Below, piece after piece: positions 18,029 through 26,653 of a stretch of DNA of 64,000 nucleotides. Position numbers and translations under genes: made by a program. Origin of the DNA: an uncultured Kiritimatiellota bacterium (lineage in GTDB: Bacteria > Verrucomicrobiota > Kiritimatiellia > RFP12 > DVOR01); contig CALXMW010000001.1 in assembly GCA_944389585.1 (NCBI GenBank), positions 219,435 through 283,434 on the forward strand. The letters run 5' to 3'. The notes under the pieces are model-generated. The model saw only the letters and a program-made list of their open reading frames with translations. It was not told the DNA's origin and did no database searches. The first letter of the stretch is position 1. Every line of letters begins with the position of its first letter.

Positions 18029-19424
18029 GCTCCCGGCCTTGCGCCGTTACGTGGAGCGCAACCCTTTCCGCCTGGCGGACAATTCGCTGGGCTTCCTGCT
18101 GATGTGGCGGCCTTACGCGCACACGGCCTTGGCCGAGGCGGAGGGGTGCCTGCTCCTGCGCACGGCCTATGGCGGCAAGATCCGCTTCGCCTACCCCATC
18201 CACCCGGAGGCCGACCAGGAGGCCGAGCTCCGCGCCCTTGCCGCCGTCGAGGCCTGGTGCGTCGGGCAGGGCGTCCCCCTCATCCTCGGCTCCGTCCCCG
18301 CCGAGCGCCTCCCCCTCCTCACCCGGCGCTACGGGCGCGACATGGCCATCTCGAACCCGCGCACGTGGCGCGACTACCTCTACAACCTGTCGGACTTCGT
18401 GGAGTATCCAGGGCGGCGCTTCGCGGGCCAGCGCAACCACGTCTCGAAGTTCCGCCGCGCCTACCCGCAGGCGGCGTACCGCGCGATGACGGCCGCAGAC
18501 GTCCCGGCGGTGAACGACTTCCTCCGCGCGTACGCCGCACGGCAGTACGCCAAGAACTCCTTCCTCGCCAAGGAGGAGCTCCACGCCACCGAGACGCTGC
18601 TCTCCATGTTCGACGACCTTTCCCAGGTGGGCGGGGTGATGGAGGTGGAGGGCAAAATCGCCGCAATCACGGTGGGCGAGGTCATCGGCGACACGCTCAT
18701 CGTCCACGTGGAGAAGGCGTTGGTGGGCTATGAGGGGATTTACCCGGCCATCGCGCAGGCCTTCGCCACGGCCATGCAACGCCCCGGCCTCGACTACATC
18801 AACCGCGAGGACGACGCGGGCGACTGCGGCCTGCGCAAGTCCAAGCTCCAGTACAACCCCATCCGCCTGGTGGACAAGTACGCCGTCACGCCGCGCCGCG
18901 TCATCGAGGAGCTCGAGGCCCCGCCCGAGATCCTCACCGAGCGCCTCCTCGTCAAACCCGTCCCGGACACCGACGTCCACGCCTACGGCCGCCTGGCGCG
19001 GGACCTCGACCGCAACCGCTACTGGGGCTGGGACTGGCGCGCGGCGTGGACGGGCGAGGGCGACCCGCGCGACGCCTGGTTCCTCGAGATCGCGCGCTCC
19101 GACTTCGCCAAGCGCGTGGAGCTGGACCTCGGCCTCTATCGCGGCGACACGCTCGTGGGCGAATGCGTCTTCCACAACTTCACCTACGACAACACCGTCG
19201 AGCTGGGCGTCCGCCTCCTCCCCGAGCACGAACACCACGGCTACGCCGCCGAGGCCATGCGCGCCATGGCCGATTACGCCCTCTGCTACTGGGGCCTCGA
19301 GAAGGTCGTCGCCAAATGCTACCGCGACAACCTCCCCTCCAAGAAGATGCTCCTGGCCTCCGGGCTCCGCCCCGACCACGAGGACGAGACCTTCTTCCAC
19401 TTTTCGCGCACCGCGAAGAACTGA
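18000..19424 (+). CDS. DUF2156-GNAT fusion (aminoacyl-lipid synthetase-like fold plus acetyltransferase)
   Basis: A 474-residue soluble protein in two parts. Residues 1-300 resemble the DUF2156 (phosphatidylglycerol lysyltransferase C-terminal) fold: NSLGFLLMWRPY, RRFAGQRNHVSKFRRAYP and DYINREDDAGDCGLRKSKLQY (the conserved NxExD-type stretch) are typical. Residues 310-474 form a GNAT N-acetyltransferase with ELGVRLLPEHEHHGYAAEAM (acetyl-CoA loop) and NLPSKKMLLASG. Both halves belong to the same superfamily of acyl/aminoacyl transferases. The substrate is unknown. ATG at 18000 has AAGAGGAGGAC upstream. Confidence 0.82.
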   Translation: MEFRPLHANELPALRRYVERNPFRLADNSLGFLLMWRPYAHTALAEAEGCLLLRTAYGGKIRFAYPIHPEADQEAELRALAAVEAWCVGQGVPLILGSVPAERLPLLTRRYGRDMAISNPRTWRDYLYNLSDFVEYPGRRFAGQRNHVSKFRRAYPQAAYRAMTAADVPAVNDFLRAYAARQYAKNSFLAKEELHATETLLSMFDDLSQVGGVMEVEGKIAAITVGEVIGDTLIVHVEKALVGYEGIYPAIAQAFATAMQRPGLDYINREDDAGDCGLRKSKLQYNPIRLVDKYAVTPRRVIEELEAPPEILTERLLVKPVPDTDVHAYGRLARDLDRNRYWGWDWRAAWTGEGDPRDAWFLEIARSDFAKRVELDLGLYRGDTLVGECVFHNFTYDNTVELGVRLLPEHEHHGYAAEAMRAMADYALCYWGLEKVVAKCYRDNLPSKKMLLASGLRPDHEDETFFHFSRTAKN

Positions 19425-19471
19425 CCCCTGCGTCGCGCCGGACGCGCGGCGCGGCGAGGCACGCGCGGCGA

Positions 19472-19500
19472 TTGACTTCAGCCGCCGGACTTGGGATACT
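19472..19500 (+). promoter_or_regulatory. Sigma70-type promoter of the beta-galactosidase gene
   Basis: TTGACT, a 17-nt spacer, then GATACT. A second GATACT follows at 19504. The predicted start is about 26 nt before the ATG, leaving room for GAGAGGAGG. Confidence 0.6.
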
Positions 19501-19532
19501 GGCGATACTTGAGCACTTGAGAGGAGGATGCG

Positions 19533-22500
19533 ATGGACATGAGACGGGCGATGGTTTTCGGCGGGCTTTGCTGCGCGGCCGGCGTGGCCTTGGCGGCGCA
19601 CGGTTTCGGGAACGCCACGGCACCCACGGGCCGCGAGTGGGAGCAGGAACAGAACCTCTCCTACAACAAGGAGCCCGCCCGCGCCTGGGCCTTCAGCTTC
19701 ACGGACGTCGCCTCCGCCAAGCAGGTGCTCCCCTGGTTCAGCGCGCGCTGGAAGAGCCTTGACAGCGGGACGGAGTGGAAGTTCAAGTGGAGCAAAGACC
19801 CGGCCTCGCGCCCCGTCGGCTTCCAAGACCCCGCCTACGACGTCTCGGGCTGGGAGACCATCGTGGTGCCTGCCTCGTGGCAGACGATGGGCGCCGACCC
19901 CGAGCGCAAGAAAGGCTGGGGCACCGCGGTTTACGCCAACCAGCCCTACCTCTTCAAGCGCGATTGGCCCCACGTGATGGACGAGCCCGACAGGCGCTAC
20001 ACCAGCTACGCGGCGCGCAACCCCGTCGGCTCCTACCGGCGCGACTTCACCGTCCCCGAGAACTGGGCCGGCGAGGAGGTCTACCTCCGCTTCGACGGCG
20101 TGGATTCCTTCTTCTACCTCTGGGTCAACGGCCGCTATGTCGGCTTCTCCAAGGATTCGCGCGACGCCGCCGAGTTCCGCGTCACCCCCTTCCTCAAGCC
20201 CGGCGACAACGTCGTCGCCCTCGAGGTCTACCGCTTCAGCGACGCCTCCTACCTCGAATGCCAGGACATGACGCGCCTCTCGGGCATCTTCCGCACGGTG
20301 CAGCTCTACGCCGTCCCCAAGCTCCACGTGCGCGACTTCTTCGCCACCACCGAGCCGCTTGACTGGGGCAAAATGGGCGGCACGTGGGAGCTCACCGTCG
20401 ACGTCGACCTCGAGAACCTGAACGCCCCTGACGCCCCCGCCGCCGCCACCCTCTCCGCCACGGTCTACGACGCGGCGGGCCAGGCCGTCGCCCCCCTCGC
20501 CCCCGCCGACCCGCCCTACGACGGCGTCGCCTCCAAGCCCGTCGACCTCATCGGCCAGCGCCACTGGAAGACCGGCCTGCGCCTGCGCTTCGACGCGCCG
20601 CGCCTTTGGTCCGCCGAGGAGCCGAACCTCTACACCCTCGTCCTCGAGCTCCGCGACGCGCAGGGCCGCCTCATCGAGGCCGTCCCCTCCACCCTCGGCT
20701 TCCGCAAGGTCGAGGTCGCCGCCCGCAACGGCCAGGCCCAAAAGCGCTTCTGGGTCAACGGGCAGAAGGTCAAGCTCAAGGGCGTCAACCGCCACGAGGC
20801 CGACCCCTGGATCGGCCACGCCGTCAGCAACGAGACGATGGAAAAGGAAATCCGCCTCATGAAGGCGGCCAACATCAACCACGTGCGCTGCTCGCACTAC
20901 CCCGCCGCCCCCTACTTCTACTACCTCTGCGACAAGTGGGGCATCTACGTTCAGGACGAGGCCAACATCGAAAGCCACGGCTACTACTACGGCAAAGAAT
21001 CCCTCTCCCACCCCGTCGAATGGCTCGACGCGCACGTCGACCGCGTCATGGCCATGGTCGAGACGAACAAGAACCACCCCTGCGTCGTCATCTGGTCCCT
21101 CGGCAACGAGGCCGGCCCCGGGCGCAACTTCGCCATCGCCGAGCGCACCCTCAAAGCCCGCGACGTCTCCCGTCCCACCCACTACGAGCGCAACAACGCC
21201 ATCGTCGACATGGGCTCCAACCAATACCCCTCCGTCGGCTGGGTCGAATGGAAGGCCAAGCAGACCCAGGACGCCAAGCCCTTCTACATCTCCGAGTACG
21301 CCCACAACATGATGAACGCCCTCGGCAACTTCGCCGACTACCAAAAGGCCATCGAAAGCAGCGATGTCATCCTCGGCGGCGCCATCTGGGACTGGGTCGA
21401 CCAGGCCCTCTGGTACGACTCGCCCAAGAGCGGCAAGCGCATCCTTGCCTTCGGCGGCGACTGGGGCGACTGGCCCAACTCCGGCCAATTCGTCTGCAAC
21501 GGCACCCTCCTCCCCGGCCACGTCCCCGAGCCCAGCTACCACGAGGTCGCCTACGTCTACCAAAACGTCGAGACCACCCTCGACGGCGCCCAGCTCGCCA
21601 TCCGAAACAAAAACCACTTCCGCACCCTCGACTACCTCGAGGCCCGCTGGACGCTCCTGCGCAACGGCGAGCCCACCGGCCAAACCGGCCTCCTCGACCT
21701 CTCCGGCATCCCCCCGCAGGCCACGAAAACCCTCCCCCTCCCCACCCACGCCCCCCGCACGCTCGACGGCTACGACCTGCGCGTCGACTACGCCCTCCGC
21801 CAGGCCGAAGGCCCCCTCCCCAAAGGCGCCGTCGTCGCCACCGAGACCCTCCCCCTCCAGGCCCCCGCCCCCATCCCCCTCTTCGCCCAAGGCACCGCCC
21901 CCCTCACCTGCGAACGCGCCAAAGACGGCACCCTCACCGTCTCCGGCCCCGACTTCGCCGCCACCTTCGGCCCCGACGGCCTCCTCGCCCAATACACCCT
22001 CAAAGGCAAGCCCCTCCTCCGCGAACCCATGAAGGTCGACGCCTTCCGCTGCCCCTCCTCCAACGAAGTCGGCAAAGGCAACGACTGGGCCATGCAGGGC
22101 CTCCGCGACCTCGTCCCCGTCGCCGGCGGCGTCACCCAAACCCGCCAAGAAGGCGCCGCCCTCGTCATCGACGTCTCCGTCACCGTCCGCGGCCGCGCCC
22201 TTGAGCGCCTCCGCGACTTCGACAACGGCGCCACCGACCGCACCTTCTTCGAGCCCCTCCCCCAGCCCGTCACCGAACGCAACACCCACTTCGTCGTCAA
22301 CGCCCAATGGCGCGTCTACCCAGACGGCACCCTCACCCTCCAATCCGCCCTCCTCCCCCGCGGCCGCAACATCGAGCTGGGCCGCCTCGGCTACAGCCTC
22401 CGCCTCGACGGCGCCGAGCGCACCGTCGCCTACTACGGCCGCGGCCCCTGGGAAAACTACCCCGACCGCAAGGCCGGCGCCCCCCTCGCCAAATACACCC

Positions 22501-23318
22501 GCGCCGTCAAAGACATGGTCGAAGGCTACCCCCGCCCCAACGACATGGGCAACCGCGAGGACACCTACGCCCTCTCCCTCACCGACGCCCAAGGCCACGG
22601 CCTCGTCGTCGCCGCCCTCAACGGCGGGCGCTTCGCCTTCTCCGCCCTCCCCCACACCGCCACCGAGCTCGCCGAGACCCGCCACGTCGCCGAACTGCCC
22701 GACAGCGACAAAACCGTCCTCACCCTCCTGGCCGTCAACCGCGGCCTCGGCGGCGCCAGCTGCGGCCCCGGCCCCCTCGAGCGCGACATCCCCCGCGCCA
22801 ACAAGCCCTACCGCCTCGACCTCGCCATCCGCCCCGCCGGCGCGCCCCTCCTCCCCGTCCGCGAGACCCAGGCCGAGCTCGACGAGACCATGCCGCCCCC
22901 GCCCGAAACCTTCACCGCCATCGCCTGCACCTCCCAAGAGCCCGGCAACGACGGCGCCAAGGTCTGCGACGGCGACCTCGGCACCTTCTGGCACAGCCAA
23001 TACGGCGTCACCCTCGGCAAACACCCCCACAGCGTCACCCTCGACCTCAACAAACCCCGCGACCTCAAAGGCATCGTCGCCTACGCCCGGCAGGACGGCG
23101 GCGTCAACGGCCGCGTCAAAGACTGCCGCGTCGAAGTCTCCGCCGACAACCAAACCTGGGCGCCCGCCGCGGAAACCACCCTCAAAGACACCGCCGACCC
23201 GCAGGAAATCCGCTTCGCCCAACCCGCCAAAGGCATCCGCTACCTCCGCTTCACCGCCCTCAGCGAACAACGCGGCCAAGAGTTCGCCTCCCTCGCCGAA
23301 ATCACCCTCATCGAGTGA
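19533..23318 (+). CDS. GH2 beta-galactosidase with C-terminal F5/8-type (CBM32-like) domain, secreted
   Basis: This 1261-residue enzyme should cleave terminal beta-galactose outside the cytoplasm. A signal peptide ends near VALAAHG. Then come the GH2 jelly-roll (PVGSYRRDFTVPENW, GRYVGFSKDSR), an Ig-like domain, and the TIM barrel with LKGVNRHEADP, the acid/base Glu526 in SLGNEAGPG and nucleophile Glu588 in ISEYAHNMMNALGN. A beta-galactosidase small-chain domain follows (YGRGPWENYPDRK). The last 130 residues (CDGDLGTFWHSQ, RYLRFTALSE) form a discoidin/CBM32-like fold that may bind galactosides. It has its own promoter and terminator, so it is monocistronic. Mucin or plant galactan use in the gut is a reasonable inference. 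Confidence 0.93.
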   Translation: MDMRRAMVFGGLCCAAGVALAAHGFGNATAPTGREWEQEQNLSYNKEPARAWAFSFTDVASAKQVLPWFSARWKSLDSGTEWKFKWSKDPASRPVGFQDPAYDVSGWETIVVPASWQTMGADPERKKGWGTAVYANQPYLFKRDWPHVMDEPDRRYTSYAARNPVGSYRRDFTVPENWAGEEVYLRFDGVDSFFYLWVNGRYVGFSKDSRDAAEFRVTPFLKPGDNVVALEVYRFSDASYLECQDMTRLSGIFRTVQLYAVPKLHVRDFFATTEPLDWGKMGGTWELTVDVDLENLNAPDAPAAATLSATVYDAAGQAVAPLAPADPPYDGVASKPVDLIGQRHWKTGLRLRFDAPRLWSAEEPNLYTLVLELRDAQGRLIEAVPSTLGFRKVEVAARNGQAQKRFWVNGQKVKLKGVNRHEADPWIGHAVSNETMEKEIRLMKAANINHVRCSHYPAAPYFYYLCDKWGIYVQDEANIESHGYYYGKESLSHPVEWLDAHVDRVMAMVETNKNHPCVVIWSLGNEAGPGRNFAIAERTLKARDVSRPTHYERNNAIVDMGSNQYPSVGWVEWKAKQTQDAKPFYISEYAHNMMNALGNFADYQKAIESSDVILGGAIWDWVDQALWYDSPKSGKRILAFGGDWGDWPNSGQFVCNGTLLPGHVPEPSYHEVAYVYQNVETTLDGAQLAIRNKNHFRTLDYLEARWTLLRNGEPTGQTGLLDLSGIPPQATKTLPLPTHAPRTLDGYDLRVDYALRQAEGPLPKGAVVATETLPLQAPAPIPLFAQGTAPLTCERAKDGTLTVSGPDFAATFGPDGLLAQYTLKGKPLLREPMKVDAFRCPSSNEVGKGNDWAMQGLRDLVPVAGGVTQTRQEGAALVIDVSVTVRGRALERLRDFDNGATDRTFFEPLPQPVTERNTHFVVNAQWRVYPDGTLTLQSALLPRGRNIELGRLGYSLRLDGAERTVAYYGRGPWENYPDRKAGAPLAKYTRAVKDMVEGYPRPNDMGNREDTYALSLTDAQGHGLVVAALNGGRFAFSALPHTATELAETRHVAELPDSDKTVLTLLAVNRGLGGASCGPGPLERDIPRANKPYRLDLAIRPAGAPLLPVRETQAELDETMPPPPETFTAIACTSQEPGNDGAKVCDGDLGTFWHSQYGVTLGKHPHSVTLDLNKPRDLKGIVAYARQDGGVNGRVKDCRVEVSADNQTWAPAAETTLKDTADPQEIRFAQPAKGIRYLRFTALSEQRGQEFASLAEITLIE

Positions 23319-23340
23319 CCCAGCCCCCACCCCCACCCCA

Positions 23341-23370
23341 GGCGCGGCCCCCGGCCGCGCCCTTCTTTTC
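23341..23370 (+). terminator. Rho-independent terminator of the beta-galactosidase gene
   Basis: GGCGCGGCC / GGCCGCGCC arms around a CCC loop, followed by CTTCTTTTC. Confidence 0.75.
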
Positions 23371-23373
23371 GCC

Positions 23374-23408
23374 AAAAAAAGGACCGCGCGGCCAATGGCC
23401 GCGCGGTC
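23374..23408 (-). terminator. Rho-independent terminator of the tRNA-Asp pair
   Basis: On the minus strand a perfect 12-bp stem (GACCGCGCGGCC, 3-nt loop) is followed by seven T residues, 39 nt after the second tRNA. Confidence 0.8.
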
Positions 23409-23446
23409 ACAACAACACGAAAGGAGTGTGAACTCACACTTGAAAA

Positions 23447-23523
23447 TGGCGGGAAGGACGGGGCTCGAACCCGCGACCTCCGGATCGACAGTCCGGAGCT
23501 CTAACCAATTGAGCTACCTCCCC
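23447..23523 (-). tRNA. tRNA-Asp (GTC), second copy in transcript order
   Basis: A 77-nt cloverleaf: 5' acceptor GGGGAGG pairing with CCTTCCC, D arm AGCTCAATTGGTTAGAGC, anticodon loop CTGTCGA (anticodon GTC), T arm with GGGTTCGAGCCCC, discriminator G and encoded CCA. The sequence equals the copy at 23551-23627. The stem around the anticodon is CTCCGGA/TCCGGAG. Confidence 0.95.
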
Positions 23524-23550
23524 AGAAAGAGGGCTTTCTCATCCAAGAAA

Positions 23551-23627
23551 TGGCGGGAAGGACGGGGCTCGAACCCGCGACCTCCGGATCGACAGTCCGG
23601 AGCTCTAACCAATTGAGCTACCTCCCC
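23551..23627 (-). tRNA. tRNA-Asp (GTC), first copy in transcript order
   Basis: Identical in all 77 positions to the neighbouring copy 27 nt downstream; same anticodon GTC, G discriminator and encoded CCA. The two are probably cotranscribed and share the terminator at 23374-23408. Confidence 0.95.
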
Positions 23628-23726
23628 GGAAGAAGAAAGCGCACATACTATAGCACATCCCCCACCCCAAGGCAACCCCTTTTTCACGCTTCCCCAAAAA
23701 AATCAAACCGCGCCGTGGCCCACGCC

Positions 23727-24380
23727 TCAACGCCCCTCCCCCGCGGGGCGGCGAAAGAGCAGCAGGCACGTCGCAAACAACAGGCCGAAAGGCACCCACA
23801 GCGCGCCATGGGAAAAAGCCGCGGACGCCGCGGCCCCAAGCGCCGCACCCAGCACAAAACAAGCCGTCGCCCCCAACGTGTGAAGCCCGCGGCGCGGGGC
23901 GGCGGCGTCCGCGCCGCCCCGCCAGGCCAGCGCGGCCTCGATGGCGGCGCGCAGGTTGCCGGTGCACATGGTGGTGGCGATGGGACTGCCGTGGATCTTG
24001 CGGAAACCTTGCACCTGAAGCGCGCAGACAAAGGAGATGGCCACGGTGACCGCCGTATCCGGCAAGGCAGGGAACACCGCGCACACCGCCAGCGTGGCGG
24101 CCTCGGCAATCAGAAGCGGCTGGCGCCAATGAAGGGCCGCCCAACGACCGAAAAGACGGCGCAGCGCCTCCGCCAACAAGATGCCCAAGACAAAGGCGAC
24201 CACCGGGAGCAAATAGCCGCAGGCGCCGGCCCAATCCCCGGCGGCCAGGCGAATGCCGAGCAGGGCCAGGTTGCCGGTCTGCGCATTGGCGAAGACGCCG
24301 CCCCGGCAAAGAAAGGTGTAAGCATCCAGGAAACCGCCGACGCACGCCAACAGCGCCCCGACGCGGAACGTCTCGGACAT
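23727..24380 (-). CDS. DUF1275 / YoaK-family membrane permease
   Basis: A 217-residue protein with about six membrane helices. Family marks are CVGGFLDAYTFLCRGGVFANAQTGNLALLGI near the N terminus (shown in the gene as the DAYTF and AQTGN segments) and FRKIHGSPIATTMCTGNLR in the middle. DUF1275 proteins are widespread inner-membrane proteins of unproven transport function. The start used is ATG 24380 (MSETFR); an in-frame ATG at 24416 lies only a few bases after a predicted promoter and lacks a ribosome site. Confidence 0.85.
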   Translation of the reverse strand: MSETFRVGALLACVGGFLDAYTFLCRGGVFANAQTGNLALLGIRLAAGDWAGACGYLLPVVAFVLGILLAEALRRLFGRWAALHWRQPLLIAEAATLAVCAVFPALPDTAVTVAISFVCALQVQGFRKIHGSPIATTMCTGNLRAAIEAALAWRGGADAAAPRRGLHTLGATACFVLGAALGAAASAAFSHGALWVPFGLLFATCLLLFRRPAGEGR

Positions 24381-24426
24381 CTGCCCACGCCGCTTCCCTG
24401 ACTGCCCGCCTTTCATTTCGCGCAAA

Positions 24427-24435
24427 AGTATACCA
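24427..24435 (-). promoter_or_regulatory. Extended -10 promoter of the DUF1275 gene
   Basis: Minus strand TGGTATACT, 10 nt before the possible ATG at 24416 and 46 nt before the ATG at 24380. Confidence 0.5.
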
Positions 24436-24521
24436 CACCACGCCGGAGCGGGCCACCGCGGGAAAACGCCCGCCGCCAAACGGCTCCCGCCGGAAATCGC
24501 GGCAAGCGCCACGGGCGGCTT

Positions 24522-24530
24522 TGGTATAAT
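24522..24530 (+). promoter_or_regulatory. Extended -10 promoter of pdxA; possibly a leaderless transcript
   Basis: TGGTATAAT ends 6 nt before the pdxA ATG at 24537. A start about 7 nt after the -10 would fall on the A of ATG. Confidence 0.55.
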
Positions 24531-24536
24531 GGCGCC

Positions 24537-25478
24537 ATGGAACCTTTGGCGATAACGGGCGGCGACTGCGCGGGCATCGGGCCGGAAATCACGGCGCGGG
24601 CGGTGGCGCGGTTCCCGGACGAGCGGTTCGTGATCTACACGAACCGGGCCCTCTTCGCGCGGGCGTGCGCCGCGGCGGGGGTGGCCGTGCCCGCGGGGCC
24701 GAACGTCGCGTGGCGGGAGCTGCCGCTGGGCTGCCCGGCGGAGGCGATCCGCCCCGGGGAGAACCAGGCGGCGACGGGGGCGTTGGCGCACGATTGCGTG
24801 GCGGCGGCGGGGCGCGACGCCCTGGCGGGGCGGGTGCGGGGGGTGGTGACGGCGCCGTTCAGCAAGGCGGCCCTGCGCCTGGCCGGGCACACGGACGTGC
24901 CGGGGCACACGGAGCTTCTGGCGCGGCTGTGCGGGCGGGAGGAGGCGACGATGGCCTTCTTCGCGCCGGGGCTGGCGGTGGCGCTGGCGACGATCCATTG
25001 CGCGTTGCGCGAGGTGCCGGGGCTGATCACGCCGGCGCGCCTGGGGCGCGTCTTCAAGGACTTCGGCCAGGCGCTGGCGCGGATGCTGGGGCGGCGGGCG
25101 CGCGTCGGGGTGCTGGCGCTGAACCCGCACGCGGGCGAGGGCGGGGCCTTCGGCGACGAGGAGGGGCGCCTCATCGCCCCGGCGGTGGCCGCGGCCCAGG
25201 CGTGGGGCGACTTCGAGGGGCCGTTGGTGCCGGACACGGCGATGACGGAGGCCGGCGGGGCCGCGCGCTTCGACGGCTTCGTGGCGATGTACCACGACCA
25301 GGGGCTGATCCCCTTCAAGCGCGCGGCCTTCGAGGAGGGCGTGAACACGACGCTGGGCCTGCCCTTCGTGCGCACAAGCCCCGACCACGGCACGGCCTTC
25401 GCGCTGGCCTGGCAGGGGCGGGCCTCGGCGCGGAGCATGGCCGCGGCCATCGAAAAGGCCAGGGAGCTGACGCGATGA
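24537..25478 (+). CDS. pdxA: 4-hydroxythreonine-4-phosphate dehydrogenase
   Basis: PdxA oxidises 4-phosphohydroxy-threonine with NAD in the DXP-dependent route to pyridoxal phosphate. The 313-residue protein has ITGGDCAGIGPEI at the N terminus, VVTAPFSKAAL, the metal-binding GHTDVPGHTELLA, ALNPHAGEGGAFGDEE, AMYHDQGLIPFK (metal His/Asp) and VRTSPDHGTAF, all diagnostic. A promoter lies so near the ATG that the mRNA may be leaderless. Next gene overlaps by ATGA. Confidence 0.95.
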   Translation: MEPLAITGGDCAGIGPEITARAVARFPDERFVIYTNRALFARACAAAGVAVPAGPNVAWRELPLGCPAEAIRPGENQAATGALAHDCVAAAGRDALAGRVRGVVTAPFSKAALRLAGHTDVPGHTELLARLCGREEATMAFFAPGLAVALATIHCALREVPGLITPARLGRVFKDFGQALARMLGRRARVGVLALNPHAGEGGAFGDEEGRLIAPAVAAAQAWGDFEGPLVPDTAMTEAGGAARFDGFVAMYHDQGLIPFKRAAFEEGVNTTLGLPFVRTSPDHGTAFALAWQGRASARSMAAAIEKARELTR

Positions 25479-26053
25479 GACGGCGCCTGAGCGAGGCCGA
25501 GGCGCGGGCGCGGCGGGACAAAATCGCCCTGAGGGCCTTCCTCGTGGGGGCGGCGGCGTTGGCGGCGGGCTACGTGGCGGCGGACTTCGCGGGGGTGGTG
25601 CCGCGGGAGTTCTCGGTGCGCTGGCGCAGCGGGATGCGCTTCAGCGAGGTGTGGCAGGGGCGCTTCGACGACCTGGACCCGGCGCGCTTCCTGGGGATCC
25701 CCATCGGGGAGACACGCTACCGGCTGAACTTCGCCGAGCATGTGGCCATCGTGACGCGCCCGCTGAGCGGGGTGCGGGCCTGGCGCATCCCCGAGCGGGT
25801 GGAATACGGCGGGGAAAGCTTCGTGGTGACGGCGCTGGATTCCTTCGCGTTCCTGAACGCGGCGGGCGTCACCAGCGTCTCCCTGCCGCCGACGCTGCGC
25901 TACGTGAACGGGGCGGAGCAGGGCATCAACGCGGAGCTCGAGGCGCTGGAGCTGCGCCTGCCGGGCGGCGGCGCGGCGCGCTTCCCAAAAGGCGCGGGCT
26001 TCGACGAGGCGGCCCTGCGCCGGGCGTTGGGGGCGGAGGAGGAAAGACCATGA
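25475..26053 (+). CDS. Membrane-anchored protein with a short leucine-rich/BspA-like segment
   Basis: A 192-residue product with a basic N terminus, one membrane helix (ALRAFLVGAAALAAGYVAADF) and a soluble part in which WRIPERVEYGGESFVVTALDSF and SVSLPPTLRYV resemble BspA-type leucine-rich repeats. I do not recognise a specific family. It sits between pdxA and rsmD with stop-start overlaps on both sides, so it is translated with them. Confidence 0.65.
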   Translation: MRRRLSEAEARARRDKIALRAFLVGAAALAAGYVAADFAGVVPREFSVRWRSGMRFSEVWQGRFDDLDPARFLGIPIGETRYRLNFAEHVAIVTRPLSGVRAWRIPERVEYGGESFVVTALDSFAFLNAAGVTSVSLPPTLRYVNGAEQGINAELEALELRLPGGGAARFPKGAGFDEAALRRALGAEEERP

Positions 26054-26613
26054 GAATCACCGGCGGCGTCTGGCGCGGCCGCACCCTGCGCGCCCCAAAG
26101 GCCGAGGCCACGCGCCCGACGCAGGATCGCGTGCGCGAGGCGCTCTTCAACCTGCTCCAGCCCGTCATCGCCGGGGCGCGCTTCCTGGATCTGTACGCGG
26201 GCTCGGGGGCGGTGGGGCTGGAGGCGCTCAGCCGCGGGGCGGCGCGGGCGGACTTCATCGAGCGCGACCGGCGGGTCTTCGAGACGCTGCGGGCGAACCT
26301 GGCGGCCTTCGGCGTGGGGGCCGACTGCGCGCGCCTGGCCGACGCGGACGCCTGGCTGGCCGGGAAGGCCCCGCCCGCGGGCCCGTGGGACGTGGTCTTC
26401 GCCGACCCGCCCTACCGCCACGCGGAGGCACTCGGGGCGGCGGCCATCGGGGCGGCGCTCCTGGCGCGCGGGGCGTTGGCGCCGGGCGCCATCCTGGCGT
26501 TGGAGACGGATCTGCGGACGGAGGCGGGGGAGATCGCGGGCTTCGGCCTGCTGCGCGACCGGGTTTACGGGAAGACGCGCCTGGCGCTCTACCGGCGCGC
26601 GGACGGGGCGTGA
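26050..26613 (+). CDS. rsmD: 16S rRNA (guanine966-N2)-methyltransferase RsmD
   Basis: A 187-residue SAM-dependent methyltransferase acting on 16S rRNA during 30S assembly. It shows MRITGGVWRGRTL, RPTQDRVREALFNLL, the SAM motif FLDLYAGSGAVGLEALSRGA and the catalytic FADPPY, in the order and spacing of RsmD. The ATG overlaps the upstream stop. Confidence 0.95.
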   Translation: MRITGGVWRGRTLRAPKAEATRPTQDRVREALFNLLQPVIAGARFLDLYAGSGAVGLEALSRGAARADFIERDRRVFETLRANLAAFGVGADCARLADADAWLAGKAPPAGPWDVVFADPPYRHAEALGAAAIGAALLARGALAPGAILALETDLRTEAGEIAGFGLLRDRVYGKTRLALYRRADGA

Positions 26614-26619
26614 GGATTG

Positions 26620-26628
26620 TGGTATGAT
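26620..26628 (+). promoter_or_regulatory. Extended -10 promoter of the metX-metW gene
   Basis: TGGTATGAT lies 7 nt after the rsmD stop. It covers the first in-frame ATG (26624), so translation must start further down, at TTG 26654 or ATG 26675. Confidence 0.5.
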
Positions 26629-26653
26629 GGGGAACCGAAAGGATGGAGCAGGT

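Noticed and set aside
17556-23375. A continuous minus-strand frame of over 1900 codons
   Set aside because: It is rich in Gly/Val/Glu/Ala from reading GC-rich antisense DNA. The plus strand holds proven genes (GH2, DUF2156-GNAT) with catalytic motifs throughout.
26624-26653. ATG at 26624 as start of metX-metW
   Set aside because: It overlaps the -10 promoter element TGGTATGAT, so a transcript would begin downstream of it.
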